This document shows, piece after piece, positions 1-7,844 of a DNA stretch of 57,424 bases. The notes below the pieces were generated by a model, which worked only from the letters and a program-made list of their open reading frames with translations, was not told the DNA's origin and did not search any database. The stretch is taken from positions 1 to 57,424 of the forward strand of contig JH599973.1 of NCBI GenBank assembly GCA_000245075.1, read 5' to 3'. Each line of letters begins with the position of its first letter. Within the stretch, counting starts at the first letter, position 1. The position numbers were made by a program, and so were the translations under genes. Source of the stretch: Acetobacteraceae bacterium AT-5844. Its GTDB lineage: Bacteria > Pseudomonadota > Alphaproteobacteria > Acetobacterales > Acetobacteraceae.

Positions 1-862
1 CGGGCCGCCCGCGCAGCCGCCGCCCCATGCGCGCGGCCAGCACCCCGGCCCCGGCACGCAGCGACAGAGCCAGCACCTCGGCCTTGCGGTGATGCACGCG
101 CTCCGAAAGCGGATCCCGGTGCAGCAGGCGCTCCGTCAGGCTTTCCGCCAGGGTCTGGATGACGCCCACTTCCAGCGCCAGACGGCGGTCGGCGATATGC
201 GTGGCGAAGGGGCGGGATTGCCGCAGCAGCGCGCCGCAGCGTTCCGCCAGCCCGCCGATGATCCCACGCAGGGCAGGCGATGCCCTAGCCTCGCCCAGAT
301 CCTCCACTGTCACGCCCGCTGCCCGCATGGCATCCAGCGGCAGATAGACGCGGCCGAGCGATGCGTAATCCTTCCCGCAATCTTGCAGATGGTTGATGAC
401 CTGCAAGGCCGCGCAGAGCGCATCATTCATCGGCCACAGCCCGCGCGATTCACCGTGCAGGTCCAGCACGAAGCGCCCGACCGGCGCGGCCGAGTAACGG
501 CAGTAATCCATCAATCCGTCCCAATCGGCGTAGCGGTCCTGCACCACGTCCCGCCGGAAGGCTTCCAGCAGGTCCAGCGCATGGCGGTCCGTCAGGCCAC
601 GTGCCTGCTGGGCGGCACGCAGCGCCTGCCCTTCCGGGCTGCCGCCAGCCTCGCCGCGCAGCCCGGCTTCCAGGGCCGCCAGTTGTTCGAGCTTCACGCC
701 GGGCTCGGCCGTGGGGTGGTCGGCCACGTCGTCGGCCGCGCGGGCGAAGCGGTAGAAGGCCATGATGGTGGGGCGCAGTTCCGCCCGCACCAGATGCGAG
801 GCAACGGGGAAGTTCTCGTCCCTATGCCCCTTGCCGGAGGCGAGGTCGGCTGCCTGTGTCAT
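1..862 (-). CDS. hpnC: Squalene synthase HpnC (3' end outside window)
   Basis: This is an all-alpha trans-isoprenyl diphosphate synthase of the squalene/phytoene synthase family. HpnC is known to convert hydroxysqualene precursors toward squalene in bacterial hopanoid synthesis, together with HpnD and HpnE. The visible start reads MTQAADLASGKGHRDENFPV, then VRAELRPTIMAFYRFARAAD with the DDVADHP aspartate motif that binds the diphosphate through Mg2+, and later the second acidic region around LQVINHLQDCGKDY. About 287 codons are visible, close to full family length, so only the last few residues are missing at the left edge. The ATG at 862 overlaps the hpnB stop (ATGA), so the two genes are translationally coupled. 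The expected partners hpnD, hpnE and shc would lie to the left. Confidence 0.93.
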   Translation of the reverse strand, partial: MTQAADLASGKGHRDENFPVASHLVRAELRPTIMAFYRFARAADDVADHPTAEPGVKLEQLAALEAGLRGEAGGSPEGQALRAAQQARGLTDRHALDLLEAFRRDVVQDRYADWDGLMDYCRYSAAPVGRFVLDLHGESRGLWPMNDALCAALQVINHLQDCGKDYASLGRVYLPLDAMRAAGVTVEDLGEARASPALRGIIGGLAERCGALLRQSRPFATHIADRRLALEVGVIQTLAESLTERLLHRDPLSERVHHRKAEVLALSLRAGAGVLAARMGRRLRGRP

Positions 863-2019
863 GCGCCGCCCCCCGCCATGGCCTGGGCCCTGCCTTTCCA
901 CATGCCACCCCGGCCTCGCCATACGCCGAGGGCGGATTGCAGGGTGAACAGCGCATAGGCCGCGCCGATCACCGGCAGGGCCACGCCCCAGAGCGGGGAA
1001 ACCCGGTAGAAGCGCAGCATCGGCTGGAAGCTCAGCGCCATGAGCAGCCAGGCGGCGGCGCCTGCCCAGGCCGCCGCGCCACCGGCGAGGAGCGCCAGCG
1101 CCGGCGGGGCGAGATAGGTGAGCGCCATGCCGGCCAGCGTGCCAGCCAGAAGCAGGGGCGAATACCTGAGCTGCGCATAGGCGGAGCGCGCGATCATGCG
1201 GCCAATTTCCGCCACGCTGCCATAGGGGCGCAGGCTGGTGGCGCGGCGCGTCAGCCCGAGCCAGACCGGCCCCTGCTGCTTTAGCCGGCGCCCAAGCGCG
1301 CAATCATCGATGATCTCGCCCCGGATGGCGGCGATGCCGCCCGCCTGCTCCAGCGCCACCCGCCGCACCAGCATGCAGCCGCCCGCCGCCGCCGAGATGC
1401 GCCGCCCGGGCTGCGCCACCCAGCGGAAGGGATAGAGCATCTGGAAGAAGAACACGAAGGCGGGGATGAGAAACCGCTCCGCCCGGTTGGTGCAGCAGAG
1501 CAGGGCCATCAGCGAAACCAGCGCGTAGCGGCCGTGCTCGGCGCGCGCGACCAGGGCGCGGAGATTGCCGGGGCTGTGATGGATATCGGCATCGGTGAGT
1601 AGCAGGTATTCCGGCGCTTCCCCGGCGGCACGGGCGATGCCCTGGTGCTGCGCCCACACCTTGCCCGTCCAGCCGGCGGGCAGGGCGGCGCCTTGCAACA
1701 CGGTCAGCCGCTCCGCCGCGCCCAGGGATTCCGCCACCGCCCGCGCCGCTTCCGCCGTGCCGTCGGAGCTGCCGTCATCGACCAGGATGACGCGGAACGC
1801 GCCCGGATAATCCTGCGCCAGCAGGCTACCGATGGAGCGGGCGATGACATCGGCCTCGTCCCGTGCCGGCACCACGGCGGCAATGGCGGGCCATTGCGCG
1901 GGCGGCGGCGGCTCCTCGCGGTCGTCACGCTGCCGCGCCAGCCAGAAGCCGCCGCGCGCCGTGAGCAGATAGACCCAGATGGCCAGGGCCAGCAGCCCGA
2001 TTCCCAGCGCCGCGCTCAT
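859..2019 (-). CDS. hpnB: Hopanoid-associated glycosyltransferase HpnB
   Basis: A 386-residue family-2 glycosyltransferase. An N-terminal membrane segment (about residues 3-25) precedes a GT-A domain with the nucleotide-sugar motifs VPARDEAD, VDDGSSDGT and the metal-binding TDADIHH. Two or three hydrophobic helices sit near the C-terminus (about 285-365), so it is anchored at the inner membrane. HpnB is encoded with HpnA in hopanoid clusters and is thought to act on the ribosyl/glycosyl side chain of bacteriohopanepolyols, although its exact reaction is not settled. Both ends overlap their neighbours by four bases (ATGA with hpnA at 2016-2019 and with hpnC at 859-862), which marks a tight operon. 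Confidence 0.93.
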   Translation of the reverse strand: MSAALGIGLLALAIWVYLLTARGGFWLARQRDDREEPPPPAQWPAIAAVVPARDEADVIARSIGSLLAQDYPGAFRVILVDDGSSDGTAEAARAVAESLGAAERLTVLQGAALPAGWTGKVWAQHQGIARAAGEAPEYLLLTDADIHHSPGNLRALVARAEHGRYALVSLMALLCCTNRAERFLIPAFVFFFQMLYPFRWVAQPGRRISAAAGGCMLVRRVALEQAGGIAAIRGEIIDDCALGRRLKQQGPVWLGLTRRATSLRPYGSVAEIGRMIARSAYAQLRYSPLLLAGTLAGMALTYLAPPALALLAGGAAAWAGAAAWLLMALSFQPMLRFYRVSPLWGVALPVIGAAYALFTLQSALGVWRGRGGMWKGRAQAMAGGGA

Positions 2020-3029
2020 GCCAGATGGCCCGCCTGGCGGAACCAGCTCAGCGCGTCCGCGATGCCTTCCTCCCAGGGGCGGCAGCGGTAGCCGAGCTCG
2101 CGTTCCGCCTTTGCCGAGGTGAAGAACATGCGGTAGCGCGACATCCGCAATCCATCCAGCGTCAGCAAGGGTTCCTTGCCAGTGAGCCGCGCCACGGCCT
2201 CCGACCCCATGGCCAGCGGATAGAGCGGCAGGCGCGGCAGGTTGATGCGGGGCGCCTGGCGCCCGGTGCGGCGCGCGATGGCGGCCAGGAAATCGCGCAG
2301 GGAGAGGTTCTCGCCGCCGAGGATGTAGGATTCACCGATGCGGCCGTGCTCGAACGCCATGAGGTGCCCCTCGGCGATGTCGTCGACATGCGCGAAGTTC
2401 AGGCCGGTATCCACGAAGGCGGGAATCTTGCCGCGGGCGGCATCGAGGATCATGCGGCCGGTTGGCGTGGGGCGGATGTCGCAGGGGCCAATGGGCGTGG
2501 AGGGATTGACGATCACCGCCGGCAGCCCCTCCTCGCGGATCATCGCCTGCACCGCGCGTTCCGCCAGGGTTTTGCTGCGCTTGTAGGGGCCGATGGCCTG
2601 CCCGGGGTCCAGCGCCGCCGTCTCGTCCACCGGCCGCGTCGCGCCTGCCACCCGCAGCGTCGCCACGCTGCTGGTGTAGACGATGCGCTCCACCCCTGCG
2701 GCCATGGCCTGCCGCATCAGCGCCGCCGTGCCATCCAGGTTGACGCGCAGCATCACGGAAGGGTCCCGCGCCCAGAGCCGGTAATCGGCCGCGACGTGGA
2801 AGAGGAAGCGGACGCCCTGCAAGGCGGCGGCCAGGGAGGCCTCGTCCGTCAGGTCGCCATAGGCAACCTCATGGTCGAGACCCTGCAGGTTGCCGGGCGG
2901 GCTGGAGGGGCGGACCAGCAGCCGGGGGCGGATGCCCCGCCGGTTCAGCGCCCTGGCCACGGCCGAGCCGAGGAAGCCCGAGGCCCCGGTGACGAGGACG
3001 CTGTCCCCCGCTTGCAAGGCCGCGCTCAT
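2016..3029 (-). CDS. hpnA: Hopanoid-associated sugar epimerase HpnA
   Basis: A 337-residue NAD-dependent extended short-chain dehydrogenase/epimerase. The N-terminus carries the Rossmann motif VLVTGASGFLGSAV, followed by GDLTDEASL, the catalytic serine region VYTSSVATL, and YKRSKTLAE with the YxxxK pair. HpnA is consistently found with hpnB and hpnC and is assigned to hopanoid side-chain sugar metabolism. The frame stays open for about 112 codons upstream of ATG 3029, but that stretch lacks family similarity. ATG 3029 places the Rossmann motif at the usual distance from the start, so I chose it. It is the first gene of the hpn operon here; the promoter should lie in 3030-3374. Confidence 0.9.
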   Translation of the reverse strand: MSAALQAGDSVLVTGASGFLGSAVARALNRRGIRPRLLVRPSSPPGNLQGLDHEVAYGDLTDEASLAAALQGVRFLFHVAADYRLWARDPSVMLRVNLDGTAALMRQAMAAGVERIVYTSSVATLRVAGATRPVDETAALDPGQAIGPYKRSKTLAERAVQAMIREEGLPAVIVNPSTPIGPCDIRPTPTGRMILDAARGKIPAFVDTGLNFAHVDDIAEGHLMAFEHGRIGESYILGGENLSLRDFLAAIARRTGRQAPRINLPRLPLYPLAMGSEAVARLTGKEPLLTLDGLRMSRYRMFFTSAKAERELGYRCRPWEEGIADALSWFRQAGHLA

Positions 3030-3374
3030 CCGGCCAGCAGCCCGGGCAGGGCGCTGCCCGCCTGCAGGGTGGGAACATGCGGGGCGTGCAAGGGTTGTCC
3101 GTGTTCCATGGCCACAGCGCCCATCCTCCCGCTTTCCACAGGCCGCGCGCACGGGTTCCAGCAGGGACGAGGAGCCGGGGCAGACGGCCGGTACCCCAAA
3201 GGGGTACGCTTGCGGACAGTAGGACGGTTTGCGAGGAGGTGGCAACTCGGCCCCTCCCGGCGCTATCGCGGCCGCCGCGTTCTCGGTTATCTGCTGACGG
3301 TGCCGGTTCCCGCCAGCGGCCTCCGCAATGCGGCGCCCCGGCGGAGCAGCGGCAACGGACGGCATAATCCCGGC
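3030..3374. promoter_or_regulatory. Divergent intergenic region hpnA / arsB-like gene
   Basis: This 345-base region between divergent starts must hold the promoters of hpnA (leftward) and the exporter (rightward). The only clear structure is a perfect inverted repeat at 3191-3207: GTACCCC, a three-base AAA centre, GTACCCC inverted as GGGGTAC. It could be a protein-binding site for a regulator of either gene, or a small hairpin. I see no convincing sigma-70 hexamer pair by eye and no supported small gene. Confidence 0.4.
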
Positions 3375-4634
3375 ATGACAAGCTTAATGACCACGCCAGC
3401 GGCGATCTGGCTGATCGTGGGTGCGACCACGGCCGGGGTCCTCCTCCGCCCCTTCCGCTGGCCGGAAGCAGTCTGGGCCGTGGCGGGCGCCCTGTTGCTC
3501 GTGGTCCTCGGCCTGCTGCCGTGGCAGGGCGCCTGGGCCGGCGTGTCGCGCGGGGCGGATGTTTATCTCTTCCTCGTCGGCATGATGCTGCTGGCCGAGG
3601 TGGCACGGCGGGAGGAGCTGTTCGACTGGCTGGCCGGCATCGCCGTGCGGGCAGCCCGTGGCTCCGCGCGGAGGCTCTTCGCGCTGGTCTTCGCCGTGGG
3701 CGTGCTCGTCACCGCCTTCCTGAGCAATGACGCGACGGCGGTGGTGCTGACGCCCGCCGTCTATGCCGCCGCCCGCGTGGCCCGGGCGGAGCCCATGCCC
3801 TACCTGCTGATCTGCGCCTTCGTCGCCAACGCGGCCTCCTTCGTGCTGCCGATCTCCAACCCCGCCAACCTGGTGGTGTATGGCCAGGCGATGCCGCCCC
3901 TGTGGGACTGGCTGCGGCTGTTCACCCTGCCCTCCCTGCTCGCCATCGCCGCCACATACCTCGCTCTCCGCCTGACCCAGCGGCGGCACCTGGCCGCGCC
4001 GATCGCCACGGAGGTGCCGGGTACGGAACTGCCGCGCGGCGGGATGGTGGCCGGCCTCGGCATCGCCGTGACCGTGGTGGTGATGCTGGCGGCCTCCGCA
4101 GGCGGGCATGACCTCGGCCTGCCGACCTTCCTGGCGGGCATTGCCACGGCGGCGCTGGTACTGCTCGTCACGCGCCAGACGCCGCGCGCACTGGTGCGCA
4201 GCGTTTCCTGGAGCGTGCTGCCGCTGGTGGCGGGGCTGTTCGTGCTGGTGCAGGCGCTGGAGGCCGCCGGCACGGTGGGCGCCTTGGCGCGGCTGCTGCA
4301 AGGCGCGGGCTCGGCGCAGGCGGAGGCCTGGGGCGCGGGCATCGGCGTCGCGCTGCTGGCCAATCTCGTCAACAACCTGCCCATGGGGCTGCTTTCCGGC
4401 GCCGTGGTGGAGGCCGCCGGGGCACCGGCGGTGACGGCGGGGGCTATTCTCATCGGCGTCGATCTCGGCCCGAATCTCTCCGTGACCGGCTCGCTCGCCA
4501 CGCTGCTCTGGCTCGTGGCCATCCGGCGTGAGGGGCAGGATATCGGCGCCCTCAGCTTCCTGAAGCTGGGCGCGCTGGTAATGCCCCCGGCCCTGCTGCT
4601 GGCCCTGGCGGCGCTGATCCACGCCCCCTGGTAG
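3375..4634 (+). CDS. ArsB/NhaD-type inner-membrane anion transporter
   Basis: A 419-residue polytopic membrane protein with about ten hydrophobic segments. The ion-transporter superfamily signatures are LSNDATAVVLTPAV near residue 120 and VANAASFVLPISNPANLVVYG-like residues near 155-175. A second repeat around NLVNNLPMGLLSGAV and GVDLGPNLSVTGSLATLLW completes the inverted two-repeat architecture typical of ArsB and related SLC13-like carriers. Members export arsenite or exchange anions or Na+. No arsR, arsC or arsA gene lies nearby, so arsenite as substrate is only an inference. ATG 3375 is favoured; ATG 3387 (MTTPAA) is possible. The long open frame upstream on this strand is the antisense shadow of hpnA. 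It ends about 100 bases before the convergent Mop-domain gene. Confidence 0.75.
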   Translation: MTSLMTTPAAIWLIVGATTAGVLLRPFRWPEAVWAVAGALLLVVLGLLPWQGAWAGVSRGADVYLFLVGMMLLAEVARREELFDWLAGIAVRAARGSARRLFALVFAVGVLVTAFLSNDATAVVLTPAVYAAARVARAEPMPYLLICAFVANAASFVLPISNPANLVVYGQAMPPLWDWLRLFTLPSLLAIAATYLALRLTQRRHLAAPIATEVPGTELPRGGMVAGLGIAVTVVVMLAASAGGHDLGLPTFLAGIATAALVLLVTRQTPRALVRSVSWSVLPLVAGLFVLVQALEAAGTVGALARLLQGAGSAQAEAWGAGIGVALLANLVNNLPMGLLSGAVVEAAGAPAVTAGAILIGVDLGPNLSVTGSLATLLWLVAIRREGQDIGALSFLKLGALVMPPALLLALAALIHAPW

Positions 4635-4643
4635 GCGCGGCGC

Positions 4644-4736
4644 CTAGCGCGGCAGGGTGGCCATCTGCGCCCCGTCCGGCCGCTTGTGGTACAGCAGCCC
4701 GGGCAGCATGCCGAGGCGGCCGGGCGCGGCGCGCAT
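4644..4736 (-). CDS. Possible 30-residue ORF coupled to the Mop-domain gene
   Basis: Directly after the Mop gene stop the sequence reads TGAATG, so a ribosome ending there could restart at ATG 4736. The frame encodes MRAAPGRLGMLPGLLYHKRP and ends DGAQMATLPR at TAG 4644. The peptide is basic and proline/glycine rich, and I do not recognise it. It could be a real coupled microprotein, a remnant of a larger gene, or chance. The only support is the stop-start arrangement, so treat it as a candidate. Confidence 0.2.
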   Translation of the reverse strand: MRAAPGRLGMLPGLLYHKRPDGAQMATLPR

Positions 4737-4946
4737 TCAGGCTTTGCCGATGATGACGTCAGATGCCTTGATGATGGCCGAGGCTTCATCGCCGACCTTC
4801 AGCGCCAGGGCATCCACCGCTTCATTGGTAATGGACGCCGTGACCACGGCCCCGCCGGGCAGCGCGATTTTCACATGGGCAGTGGTCTGCCCCTTGGTGA
4901 CCTCGGTGACCGTGCCGGGCAGCACGTTGCGTGCGGAAAGCTTCAT
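4737..4946 (-). CDS. Single-domain Mop/TOBE molybdate-binding protein (molbindin)
   Basis: A 69-residue protein consisting of one TOBE/Mop domain: MKLSARNVLPGTVTEVTKGQ, then AHVKIALPGG, VVTASITNEAVDALALKVGD and EASAIIKASDVIIG. Such molbindins oligomerise and hold molybdate or tungstate in the cytoplasm for cofactor synthesis or homeostasis. The start at ATG 4946 is supported by AAAGGAAC about nine bases upstream on the coding strand. A longer in-frame extension to 5087 has no family similarity. It stands alone; no modABC genes or molybdoenzyme are in the window. The gene to its left on the other strand converges on it. Confidence 0.88.
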   Translation of the reverse strand: MKLSARNVLPGTVTEVTKGQTTAHVKIALPGGAVVTASITNEAVDALALKVGDEASAIIKASDVIIGKA

Positions 4947-5446
4947 GGGGCAGGTTCCTTTCACTGGCGAGACATCAGGTGGCATCCCCGCCGCCGGTGC
5001 AAGCATGGCGTGGGAAAGGCCGCGGCACGGGGCCAGGCAGCGCCTGCCGGTGGAAACCGTGCTTAACGCCGCGGAGAAGAAATCCACTCACGGAATAGGA
5101 AGCAAAGGGCACCGCCTTCGGCCGCTACTTGCCGAAAACTCCCGATTCCGCGAGGGCTTTGAGAAGCACCGTAAGCCCATTCAGGGGGGCCACGGCGACG
5201 ATGAGCGCCAGGGGTCGCAAAGCCGTGATTTTAAGTATCGAAATGTGTAACTCCACACATCTCTGCCTTTGTCCGTGGCGTGCGGGGCAAGAGTGTATGA
5301 TCGGCACCATGCCTCCGTAATGCTCTGATACATGGAGGTTCTTTTAATTCCCCCCTGCCCCTAACAAATCAGCAGCGTGCCCTGGCGCGAATTCATTACC
5401 GATACGCTCCAGTATTTGAAAACCGCTGTTATAATCAGGGGAAATC
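4947..5446. other. 500-base intergenic region without a supported gene
   Basis: The region separates the leftward Mop gene from the rightward secreted-protein gene. It is locally less G+C rich, especially 5220-5440, which suggests promoter DNA or foreign origin. A leftward open frame at 5125-5310 (61 codons) ends in a hydrophobic stretch (LALIVAVAPLNGLTVLLKAL) and could encode a tiny membrane peptide. It lacks a clear ribosome-binding site, so I do not call it. A TATAAT at 5430-5435 is too close to the next ATG to be its promoter unless the transcript is almost leaderless. Confidence 0.4.
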
Positions 5447-5791
5447 ATGATCAGTCTCAAATCATCCTTCCATGCCGTGGCCCTCTCCCTCGTGATGGCC
5501 GGCGGCATCATGACGATGACCTCCGATGCGCGGGCGGAAATTCTCGTGACAGGCCAAGGGGAAAACTTCTCCGTGACCTATGGCCCCGGCCACACCGGCA
5601 ATGTGGTCGGTGGCGGAATCGTCGAGGTAGGCAGCAAGAACGACCCGCGCCGCTATCTCGATCCGTCCTATGCGCGCTCGGCCCCTGGGCTGCCGGACGA
5701 CCAGGGCGGTCAGAATGGAGACGTGGTATACATCGCCCCCTCCGGCGCACCCACCAACTTCGCGGGAGGCACGAACGACAAGCGCGGCTAA
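5447..5791 (+). CDS. Small secreted protein of unknown function
   Basis: A 114-residue protein with a good Sec signal peptide: MISLKSSFHAVALSLVMAGG, followed by a cut site near SDARA-EI. The mature part (about 85 residues) is glycine, asparagine and aspartate rich with no recognised domain: VTGQGENFSVTYGPGHTGNV, GDVVYIAPSGAPTNFAGGT and a C-terminal NDKRG. It has no cysteines or membrane helices after the signal, so it should be a soluble periplasmic or secreted protein. The start is fixed by AGGGGAAA just upstream of ATG 5447. It is monocistronic, since a strong hairpin follows 30 bases after the stop. I do not recognise a family. Confidence 0.72.
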   Translation: MISLKSSFHAVALSLVMAGGIMTMTSDARAEILVTGQGENFSVTYGPGHTGNVVGGGIVEVGSKNDPRRYLDPSYARSAPGLPDDQGGQNGDVVYIAPSGAPTNFAGGTNDKRG

Positions 5792-5820
5792 GCAGCCTCC
5801 GTTTCCCTCCTCCCCCGAAA

Positions 5821-5849
5821 AAGGCCAGCCCCACATTGGGGCTGGCCTT
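5821..5849 (+). terminator. Perfect 12-bp stem terminator after the secreted-protein gene
   Basis: AAGGCCAGCCCC (5821-5832) pairs perfectly with GGGGCTGGCCTT (5838-5849) around the five-base loop ACATT. It begins 30 bases after the stop of the secreted-protein gene. It is flanked by A residues on the left and TTC on the right, so it could also terminate the leftward DUF4105 operon that ends at 5968. The T tract is short, so intrinsic strength is uncertain. Confidence 0.8.
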
Positions 5850-5967
5850 CCCGCGCCAAATGAAATGCCGGAGTTGCGCGCTCCGCAAAGCCGGAACGTG
5901 CCGCCGGCGAACGCCCCGTTCGCACATCGATCCCTGCGCAGATGGCGCCGAGATTGAGCAGGCGGTG

Positions 5968-7014
5968 TTACCGCATGGCCATGGCGCGCGCCGGTTGCGT
6001 CGCTGCGTCCTCCGTCGGCACCGGGCGCCCGCGGCCGTCATAGCCGGGCACACCCATGCGGATACGGGCCGAGAAATCATCCGCATTGCCTGCCGCCCGT
6101 GCACGATCGGTAATGCGGCCTTCCCGCCGCAGCGTGGCGAGGTCGTGGCCGGGCATCAGCGCTTCCACGACCTGGAGATATTCCGGCAGATAGCCGGAAA
6201 GGATCAGGCGGCGGTCCATGGGAAGGCCATGGATGATCCGCCGGACCATCTCATAGACCATGGTGGTGCAGTTCGCGGTGAGCGTGTTGTAGAAGCGCGG
6301 CCTCTCCTTCAGGTCCTGCGCCTTGGCGAGATAGGCCAGAAAGAGCGAGCGCATCTCCGCCCGGGGCATCAGCACCCGGTAGAGATAGACGTCCTCGCCC
6401 CGCGCATTGGTCCGCACGGCCAGGATATCCCGCTCATCGGCGGCGACGAGGCTGGCCTCGAACTGCCGGAAGAGCCCGCCGACAGGGTTGAATTTCTCGC
6501 CCCGCTTCTTCCGGATCTCGATCGAGAAAGTGACGTAAGTGCCGTCTTCGAAGCCGAAGGAGACCAACGTGTGGGCGATGGCGGGGCCCATCCAGTAGGA
6601 CAGCGCGGCATCAACCGTGCGGAGGCGGTCGAGATCGTAGCTGCGGCTTTCCCAGCGCGGCTCGTAGTCGGTGGGCGAGCGCCAGGTGAAGTTGCGGAGG
6701 TTGTGCAGCGTGACGCGGCTGCCCTCCTGCTCGGAGCTCAGCAGCCGCGCGACATCGTCGGCCCAGGCGCGGTCATGCGAGGGGCGGAGGGAAAACCACC
6801 ACATCAGCAGCGCCGCGAAGCACAGCCCATAGCCGGCGAAGCCGATGCCGGGGCGCCCCAGCCACGCCAGGATAATGGCCAGGATGCCTATCCCGCCCCA
6901 GCCGCAGGCCATGGCGATGCGCAGGTCCCGCGCCTGCGCCGGCCCCCGGATGTAGAGCGCCGGGCAGGCCCAGAGCAGCGTCAGCAGGATGATGATGCTG
7001 CCCAGGACGATCAT
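5968..7014 (-). CDS. DUF4105 / Lnb N-terminal-domain membrane protein
   Basis: A 348-residue protein. Two or three N-terminal membrane helices (about residues 2-20, 34-53 and 58-74) are followed by a soluble periplasmic domain of the DUF4105 family (Pfam name: Lnb N-terminal periplasmic domain). The invariant region is FYNTLTANCTTMVYEMVRR, with N248-C249. H148 lies in IAHTLVSFGFEDGTYVTFSI, giving the His-before-Cys order of permuted papain-like hydrolases or acyltransferases. Lnb proteins of Bacteroidota and Bdellovibrio are implicated in lipoprotein N-acylation; the role of the proteobacterial branch is not settled. It is the last gene of the leftward operon, 23 bases after the MipA gene stop. 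A catalytic role for C249/H148 is an inference. Confidence 0.82.
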   Translation of the reverse strand: MIVLGSIIILLTLLWACPALYIRGPAQARDLRIAMACGWGGIGILAIILAWLGRPGIGFAGYGLCFAALLMWWFSLRPSHDRAWADDVARLLSSEQEGSRVTLHNLRNFTWRSPTDYEPRWESRSYDLDRLRTVDAALSYWMGPAIAHTLVSFGFEDGTYVTFSIEIRKKRGEKFNPVGGLFRQFEASLVAADERDILAVRTNARGEDVYLYRVLMPRAEMRSLFLAYLAKAQDLKERPRFYNTLTANCTTMVYEMVRRIIHGLPMDRRLILSGYLPEYLQVVEALMPGHDLATLRREGRITDRARAAGNADDFSARIRMGVPGYDGRGRPVPTEDAATQPARAMAMR

Positions 7015-7037
7015 GCCACCCTCCCGCGCCGCGCCGG

Positions 7038-7844
7038 TCAGTAGAGCCGGTAGGAGAGGAAGAGACCGGCCTGCACCTGGTCCCGCGAGCCATCGGAGGT
7101 GCGTACCAGCGGTGAGCGTGCGGCATCATTCTGCAACCGGGCGTATTCCACATAGCCTTGCAGGTCCCACCGGTCCGTCACGCGCCATTGCATCGCGACG
7201 ATGCCGCCGACCCGCTCAAGGCCGCCACCCGGGCTGTAGGCCGCATGGCGGCTGGTAGCCGCCTCCGCCTCGCTGATGCCGTAATAGGACTGCGCGTATT
7301 GCCGCGTCACCACCCGCACTTCCGGCCCCACGGTGAAGGCGACCCGGCCCAGCGGCGCGGAGAAGAGCAGACGCGCTTCCATCGCCGCGCCGCCATGGCT
7401 GCGGGCGACATCCTGGGTCAGGCTGACATCGGCATAGAGGGGCCCGGCGGTATAGGCGAGGAAGCCACCCGCCTCCACGGTGTCGGAGAAGCTGCGCAGC
7501 CCGGTCAGGTTGCGGCGGCTGTCATCGGTATCGCGCCCCTCGCGCAGCCGCAGCATTGGGCCGAGGGAGAAGCCGTGCAGCTGCAAGGCGGAAAGCCGGA
7601 TGCCGTCCAGCACGTCGAAATCCAGCCAGTTGCCGTAGCCGCCATTGATGAAGGGGAAGGGCCGCACCTCCGTGCTGGCGCTGCCGGAATAGGCCGGCCA
7701 GAAGGTGGGGCCGCCACCCAGGTTAAGCTCGAAGCCCTGCCTCTCCTGCCCGAACAGGATCTCCTCCGCCGAGGCGAGGCCCGGCGCCATCGCCACCATG
7801 CCGCACAGCATGGCGGCAGTGCTTCCCAGGATCATGCGGTTCAT
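7038..7844 (-). CDS. MipA/OmpV-family outer-membrane barrel protein
   Basis: A 268-residue protein with a signal peptide (MNRMILGSTAAMLCGMVAMA, cut near ASAEE). The mature part is rich in alternating aromatic and glycine beta-strands and ends in the outer-membrane C-terminal signature LFLSYRLY. Family hallmarks are FELNLGGGPTFWPAYSGS near the mature N-terminus, FPFINGGYGNWLDFDVLDGI, and RRNLTGLRSFSDTVEAGGFL. MipA bridges a lytic transglycosylase (MltA) and PBP1B in E. coli, while OmpV relatives act as porins or surface proteins. ATG 7844 overlaps the upstream stop (ATGA 7841-7844). The frame is open further upstream, but that stretch is the end of the preceding gene in another frame. Confidence 0.88.
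   Translation of the reverse strand: MNRMILGSTAAMLCGMVAMAPGLASAEEILFGQERQGFELNLGGGPTFWPAYSGSASTEVRPFPFINGGYGNWLDFDVLDGIRLSALQLHGFSLGPMLRLREGRDTDDSRRNLTGLRSFSDTVEAGGFLAYTAGPLYADVSLTQDVARSHGGAAMEARLLFSAPLGRVAFTVGPEVRVVTRQYAQSYYGISEAEAATSRHAAYSPGGGLERVGGIVAMQWRVTDRWDLQGYVEYARLQNDAARSPLVRTSDGSRDQVQAGLFLSYRLY

Noticed and set aside
2025-3374. Long plus-strand open frame running into the exporter gene
   Set aside because: It is the antisense shadow of hpnA; its translation is low-complexity and the exporter similarity begins only at 3375.
5416-5435. TTGAAA and TATAAT as promoter of the secreted-protein gene
   Set aside because: The spacer is only 8 bases, and a start from this -10 would leave almost no leader before the SD sequence.
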